DNA of 19,749 bases, taken from positions 7,638 to 27,386 of the forward strand of contig DDYO01000149.1 of assembly GCA_002348045.1 (NCBI GenBank). Direction: 5' to 3'. The notes beneath the pieces were generated by a model. The model worked only from the letters and a program-made list of their open reading frames with translations. It was not told where the DNA came from and made no database searches. Both the position numbers and the translations under genes were made by a program. The DNA is from Anaerolineales bacterium UBA2232 (lineage in GTDB: Bacteria > Chloroflexota > Anaerolineae > UBA2200). Positions 1 to 11,100 of the stretch are shown here, piece after piece (within the stretch, counting starts at the first letter, position 1; each line of letters begins with the position of its first letter).

Positions 1-2105
1 ATGGTGTGGGAACCGGCGCTGGCGTTGTTGACGATGACGTCCTCCACCAGCCACTCGATGATGCCCGGCACAGAGGTCATCATGTTCAGCGTCTTGATCA
101 AAGTACCATCCACCCGTACCTCGGCACTGCCGCCGCCGGGAGCCTTCAAGTAGATCAGCGAGACCGCCGGGCCGTTAAAGGTCCACGTGGCCGTGTCCCC
201 GACGTTAGCCGTGCCCGCATACTGGCCACCGCTAGCGTGTCCATCCAGCCCCAGACCCCAGCCCGGGCCCGTGAGGGTCACCCCACTCCCATCTTCTTCC
301 TCGTAGGCGTAGGGCACGGAACCCAGGTTCGTGTAGATCCCAATCAGCGTTCCCGGATTGGCATAGTTCCCCGCCACGTCACGCACTACCGCTGTAACCA
401 TAGCCGTGGACGTGCCGTCCGCCGGCAAGGTAGTCGGCGACACGTCTATTGTGATCGTGTAGGGCACGCACAGAGCTGGTTCATACGTCACCAGACCCAG
501 CGCTCCTGCATCATAATCGTGCCGGATCTCATCCTCGATCTCACGGAGCAGGCACTTGCCCCAGTAGTTGTGCGTCGCCGAAATGTCCGCCGAGTATCCG
601 ATTAGCTGCAGCTCCAGCTCCGCATTGCCGTAGATGCTATTGGCGTCGGCCGTGCTGCCGCCAATGACAATGTGTCGACCAGCAAAAGTGCCGGCGATCC
701 GCTGGATACGCACGCCCACCGTGCCGTTGGTCACCGTGTTGCCCTTCAGGTCGATCTTCTGGGCGGTGAGGTTACTCTCCTGCACGATAGAGATGCCCTG
801 GGTACAGCTCAGCACAGCATTGTTGACCAGGCTCACTCCCCACGCCTGGTCCAGAACCTTGATGCCTGCCTCGCCGGCACCCAACTCGCCAGTGATGGTA
901 TTGCCGCTCACCAGCGTTCCCGTGTAGCTATCCTGAACGCGAATGTCCTCGTTCGTCGCTCCGGAGCCATTTCCGTACAGGATGTTGCCCGAGATCGTGG
1001 TCGGCCCGCCAGTATTCGGGTAGTCCTGCGACCAGATGCCGATCCTGCTGTTCTGGTAGATGGTGTTGTTGGCAATCTCAGCCGCGCAGTTGCGCAGACG
1101 GATTCCGTACCGGAAACCGCGGATGACCACGTTCTTGATGCTGCCACCGCTGAGGTGCAGAGTCCAACCTACGCCAGGATCATTGTTGGCTATGCCGTAA
1201 TCCACGCCAGGAGACTCTAGTGTCAACTTGGAAATGTGGACATCGCTGGCCAGCATGGCAATCGCCACATCGGTCACCGTTGTCGAGATCACCGTCGTCG
1301 CCGCCGAGTCACCGGTCAGGGTCATGGCCTTGGTCAGGGTGATAGGCGTGGTCTGATAGTAAGTCCCTGAGCGCACGTACACCGTGCCACCCGGAGCAAC
1401 CGCATCAACGCCCGCCTGAATGGCGGCAAAGGCGTCCACACCCCACACGTGACCACCCGAGCTTACCGGAGTATAGTCGTCGTCCACCCAGACCTGCACC
1501 GGTGCAAAAACAACAGCATCGGCGATGATGAACTGGCCTATTCCCCAGACCTCTTTAGAGTCATACAGGCGAACATATCCCGAAGTGCCTCCTGCGAACG
1601 TGTACGTTCCCAAGCTGCGCCACACACCCAATGCCACAGGGTTGTTCTGGTTGATGTATCCGGACGTAGAGGTTCCCCCGCTGTGCACGATGGTGTAGCG
1701 GACATCATTGCGGCGGTTGGAATCGGCAACAAAATACACCAAAACCTCATACGTGCCGGCCGCCAAGTCCGGGCGCCACTGGGCATAGTCGCCCGCACTC
1801 CCCGCAGTCACGTCGGTGTACAGGCAATCGCCACCGTAGCCCACGGGCGCCGCCAGCCAACCATCTGGGCTGAGCGTTGCCGTAAATCCCGGGCCACCAT
1901 CATCGATAGCATAGCCCGTTGTGGAGGAGACGAGGACCTGTGCCGAGATATCCCCGGCTGCCAGTTGTCCGGCGTCAGGCGCTGGCCCATCGTCCTGCGT
2001 TGCTGGCTGCGCCATGGCGGGAACCAGCAGCAAGACACCAAACAGTAACCCAATCACGATCAAGAACGCAAGTCCAGAACCGAAAATCCGTCGCCGCTGA
2101 TCCAT
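1..2105 (-). CDS. Secreted modular beta-helix/Big-1 protein, 3' end beyond window
   Basis: This is an open frame of 701 codons from an ATG at 2105 (preceded by AGGAGG four bases upstream) to the left edge, with no stop. The start MDQRRR is followed by a hydrophobic stretch (about residues 8-29) and an AMA/Q signal-peptidase site near 32. Residues about 45-200 match the Golvesin/Xly CBD-like domain: an IDDGGPGF start, then YxVxVYF, a YTIVHSGG core and an IIADAVVF end. VWVDDDY at 205 opens a right-handed parallel beta-helix of NxI-type rungs that closes with NYWG at 513. A Big-1 domain starts near 547 (LPADGTSTAMVTAVV). Near residue 595 it is interrupted by a lectin-like module (ASGGQYAGT, WTFNGPAVSLIY, VDG, SAGSHT) that the edge cuts off. 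The order is a shortened version of the upstream giant's, so the two are tandem paralogues, probably one operon. The entry motif lacks the CxxC seen in the giant. Domain types are confident. An extracellular binding or adhesion role is inferred. Confidence 0.88.
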   Translation of the reverse strand, partial: MDQRRRIFGSGLAFLIVIGLLFGVLLLVPAMAQPATQDDGPAPDAGQLAAGDISAQVLVSSTTGYAIDDGGPGFTATLSPDGWLAAPVGYGGDCLYTDVTAGSAGDYAQWRPDLAAGTYEVLVYFVADSNRRNDVRYTIVHSGGTSTSGYINQNNPVALGVWRSLGTYTFAGGTSGYVRLYDSKEVWGIGQFIIADAVVFAPVQVWVDDDYTPVSSGGHVWGVDAFAAIQAGVDAVAPGGTVYVRSGTYYQTTPITLTKAMTLTGDSAATTVISTTVTDVAIAMLASDVHISKLTLESPGVDYGIANNDPGVGWTLHLSGGSIKNVVIRGFRYGIRLRNCAAEIANNTIYQNSRIGIWSQDYPNTGGPTTISGNILYGNGSGATNEDIRVQDSYTGTLVSGNTITGELGAGEAGIKVLDQAWGVSLVNNAVLSCTQGISIVQESNLTAQKIDLKGNTVTNGTVGVRIQRIAGTFAGRHIVIGGSTADANSIYGNAELELQLIGYSADISATHNYWGKCLLREIEDEIRHDYDAGALGLVTYEPALCVPYTITIDVSPTTLPADGTSTAMVTAVVRDVAGNYANPGTLIGIYTNLGSVPYAYEEEDGSGVTLTGPGWGLGLDGHASGGQYAGTANVGDTATWTFNGPAVSLIYLKAPGGGSAEVRVDGTLIKTLNMMTSVPGIIEWLVEDVIVNNASAGSHT

Positions 2106-2109
2106 ATCC

Positions 2110-2115
2110 CCTCCT
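2110..2115 (-). promoter_or_regulatory. Shine-Dalgarno for the partial secreted gene
   Basis: On the minus strand, AGGAGG is followed by GGAT and then the ATG at 2105. The spacing is short (4 nt), but the match to the anti-SD is complete, and no other start lies before the signal peptide. The 83-bp gap to the preceding stop holds no evident hairpin with a T-tract, which favours read-through from the giant gene. Confidence 0.7.
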
Positions 2116-2188
2116 GATATCATCCTGCTCACCCAAAGGAGATGACGTGGCCTCTGGTCAAAAGATACGTGCCCTTAGACTCCACACC

Positions 2189-5100
2189 CTATCGATTGTG
2201 CTTGATGATCAATGGCAGGTGCTGGACCATCACCGGGAGAGGTGTCGGAGTCGGCACCGGATACATGTCCACGATGGCCTCGCCCCGCTTGCCTCCAGAG
2301 ATACACGTGATGTAGGCGAATCCCGATGACGATGCCGACGTGAACACCGCCCGAGCCGTACCTCCGCTCGTCGACGTCGTGAACGACGAGCCAGTCGCAA
2401 AGCGCCCCATATTGGTCGTGAACACCAGTGACGTCCGGTCAGCCACCGCATTGCCGTACTCGTCCGTGACCTGCGCCGTGATGGTCGAGGTTGAGACACC
2501 GTTCGCCATGATGGAGATAGGATCAGCGGTCACGAGCACCAATTCCGGCGGCCCTGGGATGTATTCCACGACCACAGTCGCTTCTCGACCGTTCGCCCTC
2601 ACCACAACCGTAGCCGATCCCGTCTGATTCGGCGAAACCAGCACCGACTCAGCCCAACCGCGGCTGGTCGTCGCAGCGGTTGTCAGCAGTTGTCCACTTC
2701 CCGAGACCAGCGCGAACGTGACGGGCGTGCCGTCCAACACGGCGTAGCGTCCGCAATCCAGAATTTGGGCTTTGATGGCGGCCCGATTGCCGCCCACCCG
2801 CAGGCTCGGCGGCTCGGCCGTCATGTTGATGACGTCCGGCGGACCCACCAGGAACACCACGCCGGTGGACTTGCTGGTCTGGGACCGCCATTGCTCGGCC
2901 CAGGCCCACACGTTGGCTGGCCCAGGAACGCTGCCCGATGAGATCGTCGCCTGAGCCACGCCATTGGTCGTTCGTCCGCCGTCCACCGGCTCAGCATTGC
3001 CCTGCGGAGCTACCTGGAAGGCGATCACCGTGCCATCTTTCACCAGGTTCCCGTAGCGGTCGCGAACCTCTGCCCGAGCCACACCTGTACCGCCGCAGCC
3101 CACGATGACTCCAGGATCCATCGTCAGCACGATGCTGTGTGGGTCGCCCGACTCAAAGGTGATGACCACCGATGCCGTTTGGCCTTGCACCCGCCCCTGC
3201 ACGATGGCCTGACCGCGCACCAGGGAAGTCATCGTGACTGAGGCCTGGCCGCCTGTGGTGGTCGCAAAGGTCTCGTTCGTCTGGCTATCGTTGAACTTGC
3301 CCAGGGTCGTGGTAAATGTTACCACCGTACCGTTCAGGACATAGTTGCCCAACGAGTCCCGCGCCGTGACGGTGACGCGTGAGCTTACCCCAACGGGAAG
3401 CACCAGCGGACGCGCCTCAATGAACACTTGCGGCGTACCAGGCACGAACAGGACCGTGGCCGAACCGGACGCGGTGCCCGCCGAGGCAGTGACAATCGCG
3501 TTTCCGGCGATGTTGCCCGATGTCAGTACAGACGCGACCCTGCCGTTGATCGTTGTACCCGACAGCGGCAAGATGGTGCCCAACGAACTAGACAGGTTCA
3601 CCAGCGTCCCGTCGGCTACCAGGTTACCATACTGGTCCACAACCAGCACTTCCACCAACGATGTAGAACCACCCACCAGTATCTGCGGCGGGGTCGCCGT
3701 CACGGTAATCGTGAATGGCGGCAGAGGCGTGAAGAGCACCTGGGTCGTTGCGCCAACACCGTCCAGCGTCGCCGTAACGTACGCCGTTCCGACCAACGGG
3801 CCAGACGTAAGGTTGACGCTCGCCACGCCGTTGGTCGTATTGCGAACCACGGACTGCAGCGAGGGGAAGCCACCCAGGCTCGTCGTAATCGTGATCGGCG
3901 TGCCGTTCGGCACTGGATTCCCAAACAGGTCTCTCGCCGTTGCCCGCAGCAACGAGGTCGAGCCACCCACCGGGATGCTGGCCGAGACGGCAGTGAGCTC
4001 TAGCGAAACACCCGACCCAGGCACAACGGCGCTCGTCACCACACTGGTGTTGTTGAGCAAGCTAGGATCAACCGTGCTTGAGCTGATCATCGCCGTGTTG
4101 GTCAGCACGGTAAGGGACGGCCAGAAGCGCGTTGTGTCCACCAGCGCGGTAAAGATGATGGAGCCGCTCTCGCCAGGCGCAAGGTTGCCCAGTGACCACT
4201 CCCAGAACGTGTACGGGGTCACGGATGTCGGCGCCAGGCTGACCCACCAGTCTACCAGCCCGTCCTGGCTCAGTTCGTCGCGCAAGACCGCGTTCGTCGC
4301 CTGACTCGGGCCGAGGTTCTGATAAGAGAGGGTGTACGTAATCCGGTCACCGATGGCTACCTTGCCAACTGGCTGCACGGACTTGACCACTATCACATCC
4401 GATGCTTGGAAGTTCACGAACGCGTAACCGGGCAAACGCACGGGGATGCCCAGCGTCTCCGAGATGCCCACAGCAGCCACCGTGGCTGTGCCGGTAAAGA
4501 CGGGCGACGTGAGCAGTGCCGTCGCCTGCCCTCCCGAGGTGATCACCCCCGAGCGGAAAGCGTCCACCCACACTGGACCCGTCCCTGTGCGACGAGCCAC
4601 CTGTAGAGTATGTGCCGCACTCGAGCTGCCGCCCAAGTCATACACCTTCTCCGCGCGCCAGACCGTTGATGTGATGCTGTGGGTATTGATGCTCTCCATG
4701 GGAGCACCATCCACGTACACATCCAGCCAGCCGTTCCCTGGGTTCTTGGCATAGATAACCGAGACCCCGTTGCCGTGGAAACTCCACCACAGCTGCGCTC
4801 CATCCACCGATGTCGCCGCATAGTTCCCACCGCTGGCGTTTGCGTTGGAAGGCGTGGTCCAGCTACCCAATGGGGTCTGGAGCACCTGCGGCGAGGTGTT
4901 CTCCACAAACCCATGTAGCAACGATCCCATCGTTGTGGTAAACCCGACAAAGAAGCCATCAGGCACCGGGTTGCCGCCTGCATCCAGCACCGAGGCCGTC
5001 AGAGTACTCGTCGTGAGACCATCCGCTGGGATTGACGTCGGATTGGCCACCAGGAGCGTCTGCGCAGCCGGTCCTGCGCCCACGGTGACGTAACCCACTC

Positions 5101-8100
5101 CTGTCGCAGCACCCGATGTTGCGTTGATCGTCGCCGTGCCGCTGATCATCCCGCCGTAGAAGAGGCGCGTAGCCCAACCACTGGCGTTCGTCGTGTTCGA
5201 AGCCGTCTTCTGCGTGGCTGTAGGGTCAAAGCCGCCCAGGGACGTTGTCAAGTTCACGGTTTGCGACGGAAGCGGATTGCCGCACTGGTCCGTCACCGTG
5301 ATCCGCAAAGTCGAGGTTTCACCCGTAGGAATGCTAACCGGGTTACCCTTCACCAAGATCGTGAACGGCGGCCCAGCCACCAGATTGACTGCCGAGGAGG
5401 CGCTGTTGTTGCCCAGAGAGCTATCCAGCGTAAGGGACCCAATGTCCACTGCATTCGTCATCATGCCCAACCCAGGCACGCACACCGTCTGCATGGTGAC
5501 AGTAATCCGTCCGCTGGCACCGGCCGGCATATTGCCCACCGACCACACCCTGACGTTCGCCGCGGGATTCATTGGCGCGGCCAGGGCAGGCGTCGCCTGG
5601 TAGCTGACGTAGGTCAAAGATACGGGCAGGGTATCCGTAATCAGAGTATCCGTGCCCTGCGCCAAGCCGGTATTGGTGTAGGCCAAGGTGTAGGTAACAA
5701 AACCTCCCGCTTGCACCGTTGGTGCCCAGGCGCTCTTTGTAATGCCCAGATTCGATTGTTGGAACTGAACCGTCGTTGACCAGGATGGCGGCGGCACCAA
5801 ATGCGGGATGCGGCTCTCCACCATGGTCGCCGTAATGTAGGCCGTGACAAACGCGCGCTCTGACGTCAGCGTCGTGGTGGCTATGCCGTTCACCGTGGTC
5901 GTCCCGGAGCGGAAAGCGTCCAGATAGATCCGCCCGGTGTTACACTGAACCTCGATCCAGTGAGGGACGTTGGGATTCAGACCAGTGGCCATGACGGTTT
6001 CGCGGAGGTAATCCAGTCCTCCAGCAGACTTGTTCATGCTGAACGTCGGCGTAATGGTCAGTCCGTCCACAAGGATGCGTGCATCGCCCCCAGTGGTGCT
6101 GCGGATGTAAACCAACGAGACTGCAGACCCGGTAAAGTACCACCGTGCCCATGCGTCCGGCGTGTCGGTATAAAGATACGCCCCGCCGCTAGCACCGCCG
6201 GCTACCACATAGGTCCAGTTGGTAGAGGTCAGCACGGCGCTGGACTCTGCCTGAACGTACTGGTAAGGCAGAGTGCCACGCGAGGTTTGGAAGCCCACCA
6301 TGGTGCCATCCCAGGCCAGGTTTCCAAAGCCATCCCGCACCGTTGCCGTGATATTCGCCGTGGACACACCATCTGCAGCGATGATGGCGGGAGAGCGATC
6401 GAGCACCATACTGACCGGAACGCCAGCCATGATCTGTACTGGTTGAGCCTTGGAGATCGGCGCAACGTTGGCCGTCACCAGTACGTTGCCCGCGACGGTA
6501 CCGGAGCTAAGAGTTGTGGTCGCATGCCCGCTGGCGTCCAGCACCCCCGCCCCCGGAGACACAGACGCGCCGTATCCCGGGCTCACGCCCCAAGTCACAG
6601 GTTGAGACACACAGGGATTGCCGAAAATGTCCGTGGCAGTGACGTGCACCGTTGTGGTCACAGGCGTTCCACCGCCCCCCGCCACCCAGATGGCAGGGTA
6701 ATTCGCTGACGTAACCACGTTAAACGCAGGACCTGCGACAAAATCAACCCAGGTGCTGGCGGTGCCATTCGACGGAGTAGTGGCCGTGATGTAAGATCGC
6801 CCGGCAATCGTCGCCGACCGGAGGAGAGCCGTCGCCTGCCCATCCAGCATCACCCGCACGATGGACGGTGCACCCAGCGTGCCCAGGCTGGCGGTCAGGC
6901 TGACCACCGTGCCGTCGCGCACGTTGTATACCGGTGCACTCGACCGCATCGTGACTGTGATCACCGAGGTCGAGAGCCCGTTGGCCACAATGGCCGTCGG
7001 GTAACGCCCCAGCGACAGGACAATGGGAGGTGTGTAGTCAATATTGGGTCCAGCACCATTGTAGATGTCGCGCGTCGGCGTGGCGCCTACGGTTGGGCTG
7101 TTGCGCCCCCACCAGTTGCCTTCACCATTCACCGTGGCCAGTACATTTAGGCTATAGTAGCCGAACTTGCCGTTGGAATAGATGCTGTTGGAGTGGATCT
7201 GTGGTGGCGAACCTGCCGTATGGCCGTTGAAGGTGATCGCAATGCCGTGGTTCACGTTATTGCGGATCAAGTTTCGCAGGATCACGGCGCCCGTGTTGCC
7301 GTTGTCCATGGCGATGCCGCCCGTGTCCACCAACCCGCCACCGCCAGCCTGAACGTAAGCAATCGTGTTGCCCTCAACAAGGGTGTCGTCGCTATTACGG
7401 AGCGCGATGCCACCCAGGTCGAAGCCCCCACCCGTACTTTGGTTGGTGTTGTACACCGTGTTGGAAAGCACCTTGGTCTGGTCAGCATTCTGCCCGATCC
7501 GGATGCCGTCCCACCCGATGCGCTCCAGGGTATTCAGCGAGATCGTATTGTTGCTGCTCGTTCCGCCAACCCCGTACACCCGCAGCCCAAAGCCACCGAT
7601 GTCATGCAGCTGGTTATTGGAGATGATGTTGTCATCGCTGTTCTGCAGGTCCAGCCCGTATCCGGTTCCGTCCCGGAAAGTGTTGTACACGAACCGGCTG
7701 TCGTGAACGTACGTTCCAGTGATGCCGCCCGTAGAGCACAACTCGAACACGTTGTTGGTAACCGTGATGTTCTCCAGGTAGTTGATGCTCTGCCCATTGA
7801 GGATCATGCCAAACTCAAAGTTACGCACGGCAAAACCCTCAAACGTCGAGCCGTCGGCGCTCCAATCCAAGAAGACGCCGGCGCCCGTTCCCGTACCCTG
7901 GATCAGGGACGTCGCACCACTACCAGAGCCGTCCAAATGGACGGTCTTTGTCACCAGCCCAATGGGGCCGTAGACGCCATCCAGCACATGCACTGTGCCA
8001 CCATCGGCCACAGCATTGATTCCCGCCGGTATGTTGCTAAAGGCATCGAATCCCCACTGGTGCCCATCGTTAAAGCACAGGGCGCAATAGTCGTCATCGA

Positions 8101-11100
8101 CCCACACTTCCCATGGTCGAGCAAATTCGACATCCACGGTGCGCACCGGGAACGATCCACCAATAGCCGTAGCCCAGACCGTTGCGGTAACTGGGATATT
8201 GGCCGCAGTCAGCGTACCTACAGCCCGCCCACTTACCGTAGCTGCACCAGAGCGGAAGACATCCAGGCGTATCACCAGTGGATCGATGCAGGTCACCGTA
8301 AGCACATGAGGCACCGCGCCGCTGAGATTGGTGAAAAGTACCTCCTCCACCCACTCGGCAGGTCCACCAGTATTCGTGTCCATGATGACCGGTACGCCGC
8401 CATCCAGGCGCACCTCCATGCGCCCGAATCCTGCCGCTTTCCGATAGCGTAGGGAAACGGCCTGTCCCATAAAGTTCCAGGTCGCAATAGAGCCAACCGA
8501 GCTGGTTTGGGCGTACTGCCCACCACTGGCCGTGGCGCTGGCCCCAGTGGACCAAGTTCCGGCTCTGGCAACCGCGGGTCCTTCCGCCTCATCGTAGCCA
8601 TAGATCATGGACCCGTAGGTGGTGGTGAAGCCCACCATCGTCCCGTCATCCACCGAGTTGTTGAACTCGTCCCAGACCGTCGCTGTGATCTGCGAAGTCG
8701 CCAGCCCGTTGCATGGGATAGACGCAGGGACTGCCACCAAAGACGTGATGGTGAACGGCGGTCCCGCGTGAATCACCACGTCCACCGAACCGCTGACAAA
8801 CCCCCACGACGCTGACACAGTGGCCACGCCAGGGATCGAGCCGGCGAACAAGGTGGACACAGCTTGCCCCGCGGTGGTATTCGACACCAGCGGGACCACC
8901 GAAGCGAGAGTGGTTGCGAATTGAATGGGGGTCCCGTTCGCAACCGCATTACCCCAGAGGTCCACCACCGTGGCCGTGATCAGCGAGCTTCCGCTGCCCA
9001 CCACGATATCCAATGGATTCGCTACGGTCGTGATCGAGGCCGCCAAGCCCGGGTTGATGGTCACCGTCGTCGTGGCCACGCCGCCATTGGGCATTATGGC
9101 CGTCAGTGTCGCTACGCCAGCCGTCGTCCCGGGTGTAAACAGAGTCGTGGACTGCCCGCCGATGGTGCTCGTATTGACGCTCAGAGCTGGAGGAGTCCCC
9201 ACCCGGCCAAGGTCCGTGGTGATCGTAATCGGCATAAAGTCGAGCACACAACAGGTGTAGCCACACGCCTTGGCAGTGACCAGGATCGGCGGACCATTGG
9301 CATTCACTGTCGCCTGTGCCGCGGTGATTGTCAGCGAAATCGGTGGAGACCAGAAGATGAACCCGGGATCGCTGATATCAGCTGGCGGTGGATCGGGCGG
9401 CCCAAAGGTGATCAGGCTCGGGTTGCGGCCCCACCAGTTCCCCTGAGCATTGATCAGGACAGCAGGCTCCGAACGCAGGCCAAACCGCCCATTACCATAT
9501 ATGTGGTTGCAGTGAATCTCGGGCGGCGTTGAGAACCCATCTAGATGAATGCCATCATTGGCATTGTTGAGGACGCGGTTAGCAAGGATGTTGCCACCAG
9601 TGCTGGCGCCCCCAACGTAAACACCTGCGGCCAGCCCGCTGCCGGCCCCCGTGTTGAACACGTCATTGCCCCGAACGAGGTAGTTGTCAGTCGAGCCCAG
9701 GACAATTCCGCCCCAGTTCTGCGCGGACACCGCAGATGACTTGTTAGTGTTCTGCACAGTGTTGGTCAGCACCTGGGTGTTATTGGACCCAGGACCCACG
9801 TGGATGCCATCCCAAGCCATCTCTGACAGGTGGTTGAGGGAAACGATGTTACCAGTTCCCGATGTGCTCAGCCGGATGCCGTACTCACCCAAGTCGCGGA
9901 TTGTGTTGTGCGAAAGACGGTGGTTGCTACCGCTGCCCGACAATCGGATGCCGTACTCGCCGAGGTCGTGAATATAGTTGTAGGTGAGCTCGTTGCCTGA
10001 GCTGGCTCCCATAATCCAAACGCCGTACCCTGTAGAATCGTGGATGTGATTGTTCTGGATCGTGCAGCTGCTCACCGCATCAAACCGCATGCCAGCTCCG
10101 CCGCCTTTGATTTCATTGTCCGTGAACTGGCTGCCGCTGATGGAGGCGCCCCAAATGGCCAGGGTCGCGCATTCAGTAAACACGTTGTTGCGGACAAAGA
10201 TCCCGCTGGATGGGGCACCAGCGATGTACATTCCCGTTGCCCACTGCGACACCGTAAAGCCCGTAAAGACCACGTTGCTCGCTGCGGTAATCGTGATGCC
10301 TGGCGTAGGCAGATCTGCGCCATCGATGAATGTGGTCGAGGCGTCAGCACCCAGTAGGTTGAGCGTCTTGTCGATCGTCACTGGCAGAGTGTAAAAACCG
10401 CTGGCCACGACCACGCTGCCGCCTGGCTGAACGGCCGCCACGCCGTCGGGGATGTTACTGAACGCGTCAAAGCCCCAGGTATGGCTGTCGTTCGCACAAG
10501 CTGGGCAATAGTCGTCGTCAACCCAGACGATGTTGGTCGCGCTGAGTACCACACTGGCAGTAGCCGTGATGTGCTGTGCCAAGAGGCCATCCAGGTGACT
10601 GACCGCCAAGACCGTCGCCGTCTGAGTGATCGCCGAGACGGGCGCACGGAGGTAAGCGGTGGCGCGGCCGCCGCTGGTCTGAGCGCCAGACCGGAACGCA
10701 TCAAGGCGGATCGTGCCCGACTGCCTGCTGATCTCCAGTTGATGCAACATCACAGGATCCAGATTGGTAGCCACCACTTGTTCGATCCACGTCGTCGGCC
10801 CATCTGTGTCGATGATCACGGGACTCCCACCGTCCACGCGAGCCCAGAAGACGCCACCTCCAGGCGATCTACGATAGATCAATGAAACGGCCGACCCGTG
10901 GAACAGCCACGAAGCCGCCGCACCAACCGAGCTGGTTTGGATGGAGAACCCGCCGCTGGCGCCGCCGCCCGACACCACCGACCAACCCGTCGAGGTGACC
11001 ACTTCTGGCGCTTCGGCCTCGACATAGCGGTAATCCAGGATTGTGCCCAAAGTGGAGGTGAAGCCCACCATCGTGCCATCGGAAACAGCCAACCCCAAGC

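Noticed and set aside
2189..2240. LPXTG sortase signal at the giant protein's C-terminus
   Set aside because: The tail reads HLPLIIKHNR: no Thr-Gly at the right place, no following hydrophobic helix, and no room for one.
3345..4304. Plus-strand open frame of about 319 codons opposite the Big-1 array
   Set aside because: Its repetitive low-complexity translation simply mirrors the repeated Big-1 coding pattern on the other strand.
7193..8452. Plus-strand open frame of about 419 codons inside the giant gene
   Set aside because: It lies wholly antisense to beta-helix and Big-1 coding sequence, its translation is rich in Arg/His/Val without any recognisable domain, and it has no SD. It is a shadow of the GC-rich coding strand.
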